From contig OZ234500.1 of NCBI GenBank assembly GCA_965153455.1, positions 9,982,001-10,046,000 on the forward strand: a DNA stretch of 64,000 bases, in the 5' to 3' direction. The stretch is from Sphagnum compactum (lineage: Eukaryota; Bryophyta; Sphagnopsida; Sphagnales). How positions within the stretch are numbered: the first letter of the stretch is position 1; the number at the start of each line of letters is the position of its first letter. Of this stretch, positions 46,497 to 58,619 are shown piece after piece. Under the pieces are notes generated by a model. The model ran no database searches. It saw nothing but the letters and a program-made list of their open reading frames with translations, and was not told where the DNA came from. A program made the position numbers and the translations under genes.

Positions 46497-48020
46497 TATG
46501 TGTGTGTATGCAATGTACAAGTGTTCATTAGATGATGAAGCACTTTTCTATTAGTTTTAATAGGTTTCATACTTGTATAGTTGATGTTGCAACAATTATT
46601 CATTATAAATATGGGCAATATTATGTTAAATATGTTCATGAATATCACCCATACCATATTAAACCATATTTTTATATATTTCTAAACATGTTCCATTTGT
46701 TTCTTTTGCAAGGAACCTATTGAGGCCTTAATCATGCTCCAACTTTTGTTAAGTGAGTTTTACTAATTGTCTTATTACAATTTTGATCAATAAACCTATG
46801 GACAGTGTGAACTCATGATTCTTTAAGAACTCATCTATTCTTTTTCACATGGTTCCTTCCATTGACTAACACTCAATATACAACTAACACATTTTTCAAT
46901 TTCATATATCGCTTTTATAATTTATCACATTTTGCATTCCATTCACTTATTGACATAATACTAACTTATTGTTAATTCTAATGTCTTGCTTTAAGAATTT
47001 TATCAACCATTTAATAGTGTTGGTGATTTGGTGTAATCTTTTTACACTTTTAATTATTTTCATTTGAATTATCAAGTCTTATGTTATTATCAATGAATCA
47101 AAAACATATTGTCACACTATGTCTCCTTATGACTATGACATGTGACATAAAACTCCAATTGAATAATATGATTATTTTTTCCACAATAAGACCTAAAATG
47201 TTCATCTTTTTGCCAAGAAGAAAGGCTATAAAAGACAAGGGTGTTTATGAATTAAAACTCAACATTGATTTTGACCAATCCAATTTTCTCAAACAATTCA
47301 AACATATTCACATGTTGTTAAATTTGAATTTCTTTACATTATCAAAATATTTTGGAATACCTATGATGACATTGATATTTTGTAATTTGATATACAAACT
47401 TTGACACGCTCCATAAACAACTCTCAAACAAATAGATTGCACAAAGCATTGGAAGAGGGCATTGAGTGCAATTTGAGTTCAACTCAAATTTGGTATTCAT
47501 CATAAACTCACACAAACTTCACCATGGTCTTTGTCATTTTTCAAAATCGATCATTACCCCAAGTTAAGGTTGCAAGAACTATTTCGCATTGAAATAGTTT
47601 GTTGGTGCTTTCATCTTTGGTACAATTAACATTTAGCTTGACATATTTAATTCTTCACATCCTTGTTACGTTTCCTCCTTGTTCAAAGCATATTCGTTGT
47701 AGTAATCAAATAGATTATGTATTACCTTAAAGGTATTCCAAATTTTGACATTACATGTTTTATGTTGTTGCATATCAATATTTCACAACATACATTTATG
47801 TAGATTATGTTGATAATCAACACTATAATGTTGTCAAGGATATTTTTCAATAATGAACCCATTATTAAGACTTGTTACAAGCAAATACATAATAATGTGT
47901 GTACCATAGATGCCACATACATTAAAGCTCATCATGCTTCCATGGAAACTACTTGGATCACAATAGTAGTTTTTAACACAAGGTTTGAACAACATTATTC
48001 TACCAATTCATATTTGTACG
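46497..48020. other. AT-rich block, probable retroelement debris
   Basis: Strongly AT-rich, with frames of at most about 107 codons (47081-47404) whose sequence I cannot assign. The copia relic immediately downstream, in the same orientation, suggests that part of this block is the rest of that element, too decayed to read. Confidence 0.35.
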
Positions 48021-48039
48021 CCTAGTCTTTTATCAAGCT

Positions 48040-48190
48040 TGTCCTCAATTTCAAATTTCAACATGACACTAAACATAATGTTATTCAATCTCACATGGTT
48101 TGAATAATGAAATTTTTATGGTTTACATCTCCACCAATAACCAACTTGTTAATATTTTCATAAAACCTCTACCATTGCAAATTTCAACAT
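48040..48190 (+). pseudogene. Ty1/copia polyprotein C-terminal relic
   Basis: The plus strand reads QHDTKHNVIQSHMV at about 48058-48100 and then, in another frame, VYISTNNQLVNIFIKPLPLQ at about 48120-48180. These correspond to the end of the RNase H domain of copia elements, where a TKHIEIxxHxxR block is followed by a V-x-IxT-xxQxADIFTKPLP block. Stops and a frame change show that it is dead. The family assignment rests on these two blocks only. Confidence 0.5.
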
Positions 48191-49567
48191 TCTATACAAT
48201 GTCCTTATTGTTGCATCCTTGAATAATGAATGAAGTGGAAGTTTAAGATTACCATAACATCCTTTTGTATTTTGAATTAACAATGAGCAAAAAATTGACA
48301 TAATTATCACATTAACTAATAGACAACACTACAAAATAATAATTGAACACATGAACATACATATCATATGAGTATCTTAGGTATATATATATATATGAAT
48401 AAATTACATTGTTATTTATTGTATTAAACAATTCAGATTTGTTTCTCAAAATTCTATTATCATTTTCTTTTTAGTTGCACAATGTATGTTTGTAGCATCA
48501 AAATGTTTAATGGATGTCGATGTATTATTCTAAGAATGTGGCAACATCAAATTCAATGCAAAGGTTGCAAAAGAGGTTGAAAGTGTTGTTTTTTAAAGTT
48601 ATGTGATTGTTGTGGAAACCTTCCAAATGAATTGAACTCATGATATTTTAAACTATGCTACTTATCATCTAGATGGATACCAACGTTGTTTGGCTCTAGC
48701 TTTTACATGAAGCCTTTGGTTTTGTTTCTAGTCTTTTTTTTTCAATTTGATAGAATTTCAAGTTCTACTTTGAGTTTTTTTTTTGGTATTTAATGAACCT
48801 TCTTAGTTGAATTACAAACCTGAACTTTTGACTTTTTATTCTTTGAAAGCAAATCTCAAGGTTGGTTTGGTTCTGAACTAGATCTAGTGCTACCTACCCA
48901 AAACAAAACAAAAGTACTAAGCTAGGATTCAAGATTTTATAGGTACGAGCATTGTACAACAAATACATAATAAGAAATACACCTATTTGCAACATTTTCA
49001 AAAAAAAAAATACTTGCATGCTTGGAAAACAAAAAAGTTAATACTTGGATGCATATAGAACCAAAGCTGTCAAATGGGTGGAGAGCAATTTATAGCCAAT
49101 TACATCTTGTCACTTAATAGACAAGTTGTTGAAAGTTTGCAAGAAGAATTAAGGAAAGACACGATATTCATAACTACAACGGTTGGAAAAGTATCCACCT
49201 TCGGAAAGGAGGTAAATCACCATAGAAGGGTCAAAAGACACTAAACTACCACACTCAAATCAACAAAACTACAAGCATTCTTCTTCTTCTTTTCTTTTCA
49301 ATAATTAGAAACTTGGGCTCCGCCCTACTTTGCACTAAGATGAAATGATAACAAATAAAAGTTGATTTTGTGAAAATGAAGTTCCATTTGAATGAAAACA
49401 TGGAATAACATTGCATGCAACTTGAATTGAATATATATAAGTTAATATATATAAGCACTAAATTCCAGTGTTAATACTCTTCACTTTGGGTACTGCAAAA
49501 ATGAATGACACTTTCCCTGGCTTCATTCATTCATTCATACGAGGAGAATAAATTAACTCTGTGTGTT

Positions 49568-49608
<41 letters not shown>

Positions 49609-49738
49609 TGACCCACCCACCATCAATCACTGAGTGTCCCCTTGTGCAATTCAGAATCGAAAATAGGAAGTAGAGCTGCAGAAAATCCATGAGAGAAGAT
49701 TTTGGGAAGAAGATGATATGTACTCAGAGAAACATTGA

Positions 49739-49954
49739 TCAGTTGTAAAGTGATGTTGGGGTGGGGGCGCAGTGGGGTGGTGTTCCTTCAGTAGAGCTCA
49801 TCAGCAGCAGCACATGCTGGTTGGTGGTTGTGCTGCTGTACCTGGCACCAGCTTTGATGGGGTGGTCCTGTATCTGGCTGCTGCTTGAGATCATCCACAT
49901 GTAGGCTAGGTATGTCAATAACAAACAGAAGGATTTATGCACAAATTTATGCAA
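49739..49954 (-). CDS. Candidate small secreted peptide, unproven
   Basis: A 71-codon minus-strand frame starts MHKFVHKSFCLLLTYLAYMW, which resembles a signal peptide (basic start, hydrophobic core). It ends in a proline-rich tail, STEGTPPHCAPTPTSLYN, of the kind seen in processed plant peptide hormones, though it matches no family I can name. A TATATA-like word lies about 115-130 bases upstream on that strand. The frame is short and may be chance. Nothing else supports it. Confidence 0.2.
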   Translation of the reverse strand: MHKFVHKSFCLLLTYLAYMWMISSSSQIQDHPIKAGARYSSTTTNQHVLLLMSSTEGTPPHCAPTPTSLYN

Positions 49955-50009
49955 AGCTTTTATGGAAGTAGGTGCTTTTTTGTTTTGGGTATGTTAATAG
50001 GGCGATGAA

Positions 50010-50440
50010 CAGTGTTGGGTGGTTCTTAGAACGAGGGACAGATACTCACTGCATATCATCGGCCTGGGTATATATGTAAATATATTCAATCACTCATCGG
50101 TTCTCAATCTTTTGTTTTTATAAAAGTCAGAAAACTGTTGGTTCTTTGTTGGTGCTTTCATGAAAACCGTTGTTCAGTTCTTTGAGGTTTTTGAAATAAC
50201 TGGAATCAGTAGCAGTTTCTTCTTTGATTCTGTTTTTTTTTTAACTTTTTTTTGTCGAAGAATTGGAACCAGTGTTGGGTTCTTTTGATTCTGAAACATT
50301 TGAAGAACCACCAGACCTGGTTTTTTGTTTTTAAAAATTCAAACAACCGCCCAACAGTGGTGATGAACGCAGTTGGGAATAGAAATTCTTCTCAGCCAAT
50401 GAGGAATTGCATCCAAAATACCCAGTCTTTTAACTTGGAT
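50010..50440. repeat. Dispersed GGTTCTTTGATT-type repeat, copy 3
   Basis: Contains TCGGTTCTCAATC, GTTGGTTCTTTG, TTCTTTGATTCTG, GAACCAGTGTTGGGTTC and GAAGAACCACC, the same word set as at 1380-1900 and 54690-55160. Ends cannot be fixed. Confidence 0.4.
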
Positions 50441-53400
50441 TTTTTTGTTGTTCCCACCAAGTTTTCACTTTGTTCCTCACAAAAACACAAGTGAAGGAGG
50501 GTGAAGAAGATGGGTGGTGCGTTACATATCAAATAAGTAAGTAAACAAACAACAACAAGTCCTTGGTGCTACCAAAAGTGCCCCATAGTTTACTCACTCC
50601 CTGAAAACTTGCAGTAGTAGCCCAGGAACATGTATGTAATATGTACTCTCCTTTGGAGTCTGTCCCCACCTCTGTGTGTCTGTGTGCTGTTCACACACTC
50701 TCTTCCTCCTTGCAGGCTTCTTTCCTGTGGTTGCTGAGCTGGTGAAGCTTTTCAGAAAAGGTTTGCCGCACAATCAGCATTGTTTTTTTCTGTGTCAGAT
50801 TTTGGACACTGCCACTGTGTTTTGTAGTTTGTACACCCATCCTTCCATCCATCCACGCACGCAAGCAAACAACCTCAGGAATGGCAGAGTGATCAATTTG
50901 ATCATATCGGGTGGGCAAACCCACAAATCATGGTCTGAGAAATAAGCCAGACAGACACACACGGACTGACTGGTGGAGAACATAGTACCTATGTGTATGT
51001 TCTTGAACATAGTTATGTTTTTCCTACTATGTTCTTCCCCATTGGGTCATCAGTGAACAACACTCTTGTTGTATAGAATGCAAAAAAAAATCTGTTGTTC
51101 TTCAAACAAAACAAGCACAAATGATATGGCAGCACTAGAACCCTTTTTTGTTAATATGAGGAGCACCCTGAGTAACATCAGAAAATGATGTGTAAAAACT
51201 TCAAATTATTGTCAAACATTTCTTACAATATATAGAGTTATCTGTGAAGTGAAGTCACCTTGTCTTCAGAGTCTCTTTGGGCCTGCTTTCACCCCCCCCC
51301 CCCCCATCCCCTCTTTCAGTGGTATCTGGAAAGCAAGGAAACTCAACATTTAATGCCCAAGGTTCGAGACTAATTATAATAGTTGTAGAAGGTAGGAAGA
51401 GTGAAAATATATGTAGCAGCAGTGGAGGCGCTTAGGAAAAGGAAAGACAGAAGAATGAAACTCCAAAATTGATGGAAAAACTAATTTGGGTCCCAGTTAT
51501 TTCGTTTTGTAAAATTTTCATTCCCAGTTGTACACATTTGATGGCCTATTATGCCAAAACTAGCCGTTCTCACCCATGAATCACCTGACTTTACGGATAA
51601 CTCTAATTTGCGAGTCATTTATTTGCATGCAACATGTAAATACTTGTTCATATTAAGACAATTTCTCAACAAATTATTTTTTTTCAAGACATTGAATTGA
51701 ACAATCACGTTGGTCACAATTATTCTTTTCTTTTGTACTTATGGACAAGCTTAGGAAATACTACCTATTACAACATTTAAATGCTATTAGTTTTACTCAA
51801 GTTCTGAACTCCCCCAAACAAATTTAAGGCTCCCATTCTAACAATCTGATTAATCAAATAAACCTCTTCTTTTTTCATCCCTAGGCATAAAACCTATTCC
51901 ATAGACCCCCTTTTTTATTGTGTATATTTTCTAAGCTGATCTTTTTTTAAGCCCTTGTCTAAATTCCAATTTGTCAAGGTGAACATTGACACCAAGATCA
52001 TCAACCTTGCTCTCAAAGTCAAAATTAAACCTAAAAGACTCATCCTCCTCTCAAGTATAAATAAATATTCACTCCTTTTTTTTGTTTTGTTCTATATGAC
52101 TTTATGGTTCTAGCTTAAATGTCAAAGACCAACATGGGGATTTGATTTGTTCATAATGAATTCCCACCCCCAACTAACTACAAAGACCAACCGCACTCAC
52201 TCGGGATTTGATTTGTTCATTTCATAATGAATTTGCACCACCCGGATGGGTCAAAGTGATTTGAGAAAACTGACCATGGGTTAAGTTACTTACTTACCAC
52301 AGCTCAAAGTGAAGGGCCCCAGACCACCACCATCGTATTCCTTGTCTTTTTCATGTGACAAACAGACCATTGCCCAACAAACCCTTTAGATTATATTTTC
52401 TTCTTCTTGGGGTGTTGCAACAAAAAGAATTCAACTCTTGAATGAATGAATGAAAGACTTTCGTGTAGGGACCAAAATGGGGGTGTGAAGAGGAGGAGGA
52501 GGAGGAGGGGGAGGAGGGGGGTCCATTGATGACTTATAGTAGAGAGAGTTTCACATGCACTCAGGCCAGTTTCAAAGCAGTTTTGGCCACACCATATATG
52601 GTTAGTGCAAACTTGATAATAACCGAATTGAACAGAAGCTACCGCACTACTACTACATTGTTGTACCTATAACGGTACTAGTATTGATAAGATTTTGCTC
52701 TAGAATTTGCTCAAAGGACACACACACACACACACACACACCCCACACCCACTTACTTAGTTTCCTTCTTTTAAATTATTTTCAAGTGCTTGAGTCAACC
52801 TTGTTCTGACACTTGAAATTTTTTTATAAAAAAAGGCTTCCATGGGTCCATCCATCCCGCAAGAAGAGACTTCAATAGATACATACACAAAAACACACAC
52901 ACACACACACACACACACCCACACACAATTTTTACAATACAAATACAATCTAAAAGTTGATGATGGAAATTTTTCATGTGGGTTGTTGATTGGTGCATGA
53001 GAGAGGTGGTGGCGGGAGTCTGTCATTCATCCGACACAACCAAACTCATCATCATAATAATAATAATAATAATACCTTCATCTACAAGGTTACACAGTAT
53101 CATGTGCGGCACTGAAAGTAAGGGCAGAGAGATGGATGTGTTGTTGTTGGGTGCCCGCCCACTTGCATGAAACCCAATGTACTTGAAACCCAAATCCCTG
53201 AATTGTCTGCGGTTGAATTAATACAAGGGCAAAAGGAAATCTACTAAAGTTATCCCCTTGTGATCATGGTTTTTTTTTAATAATAAATATATATATATAT
53301 TTAGATTTATTATTATTATTATTATTAATTGAGATTTAAAATGTGGAGAATATTTTCCCAAGAAAAGAAAAAAAAAATAGTGAAATTTACAGTAGAAAAA

Positions 53401-53644
53401 CAAAACAAAAAATCCCCAATTTTTGGGTTCGAAACAGAAATCAGTGCTTGTGATAATTGGAAACAAGCAAACTCATCAGTTCCTGCATCTAGAATTTCTC
53501 ATCCAAAATGCATGTACTTTTTCGGAACATGCCCATCCATCCATCCATCCATCCATTGTATGCACACATTAGTAGTATACTCCAGATGTCACTCACACAT
53601 TGGGTGAAGTTCCAGCCAAAATTTTATGCCCAAATCCTACACCA

Positions 53645-53685
<41 letters not shown>

Positions 53686-53742
53686 CTCTCATTGGTAAGG
53701 GCAGAGCCAACAAAATGCATGACTCTCTGAGTGAGAGAGAAA

Positions 53743-53774
<32 letters not shown>

Positions 53775-54104
53775 CTTTAGAGTTGCTCAGTACTCTTATA
53801 ATGGCCTCATTACTAAAGACTTCAGAAGAGAAGAAGCTCAGACTGGCTGACAATTCCCCTTTCCTCCAAAGAAAAAGTGATGCAGTCTTCAGAAGAAGAA
53901 GCATGATGATGCAGATCACATTCATTTGAAGAAGTGCAAGCAAGTGGTGGCAAAATTTGTCAGCCAAAACATTTGGTTGTTGAATTCTAAGTAAGTTGCA
54001 AGTGAATTCTGCTTTACTTAAATGCTGCCACAGTTAGCTGCCTGCCTCCTTCGCATTAACCAAAAAACCTTTGTTTTGATCACACTTCAAACCATCTTCT
54101 TCTT

Positions 54105-54465
54105 CACACATTTGCAGCAGCACAAAACGTCGCCCGTGGTATGCATATTCCCGGGGGGCGTGCGGCGCGGGTACTTGATTTTTGTAATACCCGTCACCTC
54201 CCCATTTACGGCGCAACATGCGACTGGTGGGTGGTATATTCCCCGCGTGTCGAGCGGGTATTTGATTGTTTTCATACCCGTCACTTCCGCATTTGCAGCA
54301 CAGGGTGTCACTGGTGGTAGCAAATTCCCTGGGTGTGGGTCGGGTATTTGATGGTTTTAATACCCGTCACTTTCACGTTCACAGCACCCGATGTCACTGG
54401 TAGTATACCCCTCCATCGTGTTGGACGGGTATTTTATTTTCTGATACCCGTCACTCCCCCCTAAT
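54105..54465. repeat. Tandem array of about 86-bp units, each with a GGGTAT/ATACCC hairpin
   Basis: The box ATACCCGTCAC recurs with TACCC starting at 54188, 54275, 54361 and 54445, spacings of 87, 86 and 84 bases. In every unit it is preceded by CGGGTA(T/C)TTGAT or a close variant, so that GGGTAT can pair with ATACCC around a loop of about 10-14 bases. The other shared words are CA(T/C)TT(T/G)(A/G)C(G/A)GC, GTCACTGGTGGTA and ATTCCC. More degenerate units carrying CGGGTATTTGA and ATAACCGTCA continue to about 54680. The GC-rich array is sharply distinct from its AT-rich surroundings. No protein is encoded. Confidence 0.75.
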
Positions 54466-54689
54466 CGACACATTCGGGATCCAAGAGTTGCTGCGGGTCC
54501 GGGTATTTGAAAACAGATCAAATTCAGAATCCCAGGCTTGCTGGGTCTGGGTATTTGATTTTTTGTTAACCGCAGTTAGATATCGAAATCGGGTGTTTGA
54601 TTTTTTGATAACCGTCATCATCAAGTTTGATACGCAGTGTGGTGTGCGGTTTGGCGCGATTTTCTAATACCCACCCCCACTCTTGGAAT

Positions 54690-55160
54690 ATTCCGATGGC
54701 AGGCGGTTATCAGAAACGAGGAAATACCCTTGAGAATTACCATCGGAGCCGTTCTTTAGGGTCCATAATCATGGTTCTGAAAAAAAAATAAAAAATTCAA
54801 GAAAGCGGTTCCGATATTTAAACCACGGCGCACTTGAATTTACTTATTTTTAAAAAAAGAGAATCAAATCAAATATCCGGACCGTCGAACCACCACGGGT
54901 TCTTTATCGGTTCTCTCATAAACCCGCCGGATCTTTGAGGTTTTTTCTAAATAACCTGAACCGATGGTTCTTGGATTCCGAATTTGTGTTCCCCCCCCCC
55001 CCAAACCAGAACCAACGGTTCTCTAATTCTGAAACATTATGCATAAAAATTGAAACCTATGGTATTATCCGCAAAACCAAATATTGATACCCACGCAACC
55101 ACTCGTTGGTGGACGTTCATGGTACGGGTATCTAGCACACATGGTGTATACCCGCTAGCA
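54690..55160. repeat. Dispersed GGTTCTTTGATT-type repeat, copy 4, next to the hairpin array
   Basis: Contains CGGAGCCGTTCTTTAGGG, GAACCGATGGTTCTTGGATT, GAACCAACGGTTCTCTAATT and ACGGGTTCTTTATCGGTTC. It directly follows the hairpin array and ends near TACGGGTATCTAGC and TATACCCGCTAGC words that recall the array units, so array and repeat may be parts of one larger element. Confidence 0.4.
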
Positions 55161-55169
55161 AATGATAAC

Positions 55170-57300
55170 ACAGTAAGGAATACTAATATTTCATCATGAT
55201 GTTTTTTTTAATTTGTAGAGATTTTTTTAAAAACTATTTAATGTTATTTTTGCAAAGAATATATGTGAAATAATTATTTCATCCAAATTTTTATTTATTT
55301 TAAAAAAATTTGGAAGTAAGAAATTAATTTCATGCTTTTTTTTTTATCCTTTTTCTAAAAGCTTGAAAGTAAAAAAAAAATTGGTTTTATCCTATGTCAA
55401 AAATAAATAAAATCTGGTGATATTTATTTATATAATTATTTTATTTTCTTCCTTCATATTCTTAATTGCCATATTTAACCAAATTAGCTTCTCGATGATC
55501 ACCCTAAACCCTAAACCCTAACTCCCCCCCTCGCCCACCCTTAGTTATTCACAAGGTGTAAATAATTATGCCCCGCTGCAAAGGATAAGTTGTTATGATT
55601 TATTTTAAGTTATAATTTTATGTATTTATTTTTAAATATTTTATTTATTTATTTTAAATTATATTTTGTGTATTTATTTATTTTATTTTATTTTATTTTT
55701 TCTTCTTTTGTTACACAGAGTCATTGCACTCATGAACAAAACAACAGAGACTTTATGTTACTATGATGGGAGAAGCATGTGATGGGTACATGGGTGACTT
55801 TCGCATAATTTTATTTTATTTTTATTTTTATTTTTTATTTTTCTGAATTTTTAGAAAAAAAACTTTTTAATTAGCTCTATTCTTGAAATTTTCAAAAATT
55901 TAGATTTTAGGAATCTGAAATCAAACCTTAACTTAAGTACAAATAATAAGCACATTAGTTGTGAACACACTTATCACTAGGACAATAAGAAAACTCTGAA
56001 GTTGAGTTAGAATTTAATATTTAAATTCTATTATTAAGTCCAAAATTTAAAAACTCACATGACGAATGTGAGTTTTGAATTTAAAATTTTTAAATAAATT
56101 AATTATTCAACATTTTTATGCTAAACTTGCCCAGGTACTATCATATTAATAGGTTGAATAAATGTGTTTTTTTAATTAAACAAGTGAAACTTTGGATCTA
56201 ACCTTGAGTAGCATCATTTGCTAGCTCACATTTTAATTTTTTTGGCTTGATTATGGTTGAAAATTTTCTATCAAAGATTTTTGAACCAAATTGTAATGAA
56301 TTTCATCCATGGATGACTAGATTAGACCAAATGTTCAACTAAGGCTTCAAAATGAGATGAATTGGGTGTAGCAAGAGCTTACAATTTGGGGGTCAAAACT
56401 CAAGAGACATAGGGTTGATTGGATACACCAAGTTTTTATTTATTCTTTTATTTATTTGTTTGTTTATTTTATCATTGTTATAAAATATTTTGAATTTCCC
56501 ACATTGATGGCCACATCTTTTTTGTAATGGGTGCTTAAACAAGGAAACCATCGAAATGTGGCGATTGACTACCCCAAGGGCCATAAATCTTGTCTAAATA
56601 TGGCACTTATTTCCAAATTTTTGGTAGAAAAAATGGCAATCCTTTCCTTGAAAAATCAAGAGAATATATGATGACATCATACTCCCATCTTGAACTTTTC
56701 TTCAGGGAGCTGGGATGTGAAAATTCGCCCAAAAAAAATGGTGATTAGTACATACTTTCTTTTTTTTGGGAACAAGTTTTCACAATACTTTCACCTAAAA
56801 ATTCTGATTTTAACTTACACAAAGGATTTCTAATGAAAAAAACAAACCAAATTTGCCAAAATTTGAAAAGAAATAGATGCAAATAGCCACATCTTTATAA
56901 TAAGTTCCAAGGTGTAACCAATTATAGAAGGATTTTCCTTTTTAAAAAAAGCTTTGTATCTAGTTTGAAACAAAATTTGTTGAAATATTCTTAAGAATGA
57001 TCAATTCCATTGCAAATGACATTTGAAAGTGATAATCTTAATGCAATGTGAAAATGATCAATTTTTTTGTTTCTACCACCACAATGCTTATAAACATAAT
57101 TCCATAACATGAGTGAAATGAAGACTTCAAAAATTAGCTTTCGTAAAATATGTTGGCTTCTTCGAGGAAATCTAATAGGAGCACTATTGGGACTACAAGG
57201 GAGCTAAAAAAAACATGATGTGTTTTTTACATGAGCTTGTATGACGTAGTCATGTACCTAGTTGGGATCATGAGTCTAAGGGAAAAGATTGTGGCTTTAA
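55170..57300. other. AT-rich spacer
   Basis: Very AT-rich, with ATTT-type low-complexity stretches at about 55590-55700 and 55810-55840. No frame or element is recognised. Confidence 0.5.
55501..55524. repeat. Short interstitial telomere-like run
   Basis: Three consecutive units of the plant telomere heptamer in CCCTAAA orientation are followed by CCCTAAC. Single or double units also occur at about 18699 and 34600. Three units is too short to imply a former chromosome end; such words are also common in plant promoters and transposons. Confidence 0.7.
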
Positions 57301-57379
57301 TCCTAGCTAAGTTTACTCATATCATGAATGTAACATTGGCTATCCCGTTCATTTTGTAAGCACTTCATCTAGTTATTAA

Positions 57380-57970
57380 GGTCATGGCTAAAGACTTGAG
57401 GGTGTCATGAAAAGGCTAATAATTATTAAAATCAAAGCTAAATATAAGGAAAAATTGGGGAATCAACATCCCATAATTTCACATTTGAACATAGCTTATG
57501 AAGTCTTTGCAAAAACATTGCCAACTATGCTTACAATGAGTGTTATGGAGGTGATTAATAATGATTATATATATACCATTTTCCTTCCCCTTATGTACAT
57601 GTTAAACAATGTGTTGCTCACACATGAGACAGTTAATTAAACAAAGTGTTCCAAACATGATATGATATTCTTCAAATTACATTTTTTGAAGCTTTATGAC
57701 AAGGTTTATTGGGATCTTTTATTCCTAGTTATGAGGATGTTGGGATTTGCCAAAGAGTTTTTGGACATTGTCAAATTGCTCTTCCAAGATGCAAAATCAT
57801 CCATTTATTGCAACAACAATATGACACCATCGTTCCAAATCAAAATAAGGATGTTGAGGCAAGAAGGGCCCCACTTGCCCCCTATATCTTCTTGATCACG
57901 GGAGAAATCTTTAACATCATGACCTTAAACAATCTTTGCGCCAAAATTTCAAAACTTGGAAGTTGGTAAG
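57380..57970 (+). pseudogene. LINE-type non-LTR retrotransposon reverse transcriptase relic
   Basis: The plus strand reads, across frame changes, HPIISHLNIAYEVFAKTL, FLPLMYMLNNVLLTHETVN, then FFKLHFLKLYDKVYWDLLF, RMLGFAKEFLDIVKLLFQDA, and finally ARRAPLAPYIFLITGEIFN. These match the consecutive blocks of plant L1-like reverse transcriptases (the block before the DKVDW motif, DKVDW itself, and the GVRQGCPLAPYLF block). The catalytic F/YADD region is not recognisable downstream. Stops, frame changes and lost residues (GVRQGCP has become VEARRAP) show that the copy is dead. Confidence 0.75.
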
Positions 57971-58619
57971 TAAGTCGTTTGCCCTAATCTTCTTACATTA
58001 GCTTAAGCTACCGAAAATGTGAAGATTTGGTGGTTGACATGCTTTTGCAAGTAGAATTATTGTTGTTTAATTCAAGGTAGAACAACTCCATTGTAATGAT
58101 ATTCAAACTTTATGTGATTTTTAAAACCCTTAAACACATGAATTTTAAGTTTTGTTAGAGGTCAAAATTGGCTGTTAGTTTGACAAGGATGAATATGGTG
58201 TTTAGGAAAGGATGATCAAGAAGTTGTTGCATAGGTGGAAATATGAACTTTGCTCCCTCATGTGGCAACTGGTTATAGGTGAATGAATTACATTTTACAT
58301 CAACAACATTAATGTAATCAAGAATGTTTTTAATATATCAATTTATCATTTGGATAAAATTGAAAATAATCCAATAAATATGAAATACCTTTAAACATTT
58401 TAAAGCTCATGATTAGTTTTTTTGTGCTTAAAAAATAGTGAAATCATGGGAAACTATTGTTTAAAATTATTTCAAAACTATTTAATCAGTCTTGTGCTGG
58501 TAGATCAATGTGAAAGGATTATTCAAAAACTATATAAGAAACACCAATGGTCTTTTTTAAATCCTATTTGCACCTTTTTATTCTATTACATGGTTCAAGG
58601 CCTCTCAATTGAAATGCTT

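Larger units (their letters stand above)
48191..54100. other. AT-rich spacer with many microsatellites
   Basis: No gene with clear support apart from one candidate short peptide frame (separate entry). Simple repeats include GT then GA runs at 49560-49608, an AC run at 52719-52741, CA runs at 52890-52925, a GAG run near 52490-52520, an ATA run at 53055-53072, a CATC run at 53529-53556, and GA runs at 53652-53682 and 53735-53770. A 14-base C run lies at 51292-51305. Bases 50010-50440 carry the dispersed GGTTC vocabulary. Confidence 0.5.

Noticed and set aside
50676-50945. 89-codon plus-strand frame at 50.7 kb
   Set aside because: It has a hydrophobic start but no coherent mature region or family motif, and part of it is derived from CCATC-type simple repeats.
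54105-54465. Interpretation of the regularly spaced units as a CRISPR array
   Set aside because: The genome is eukaryotic, the units are diverged over their whole length, and there are no unique spacers between identical repeats and no cas genes.
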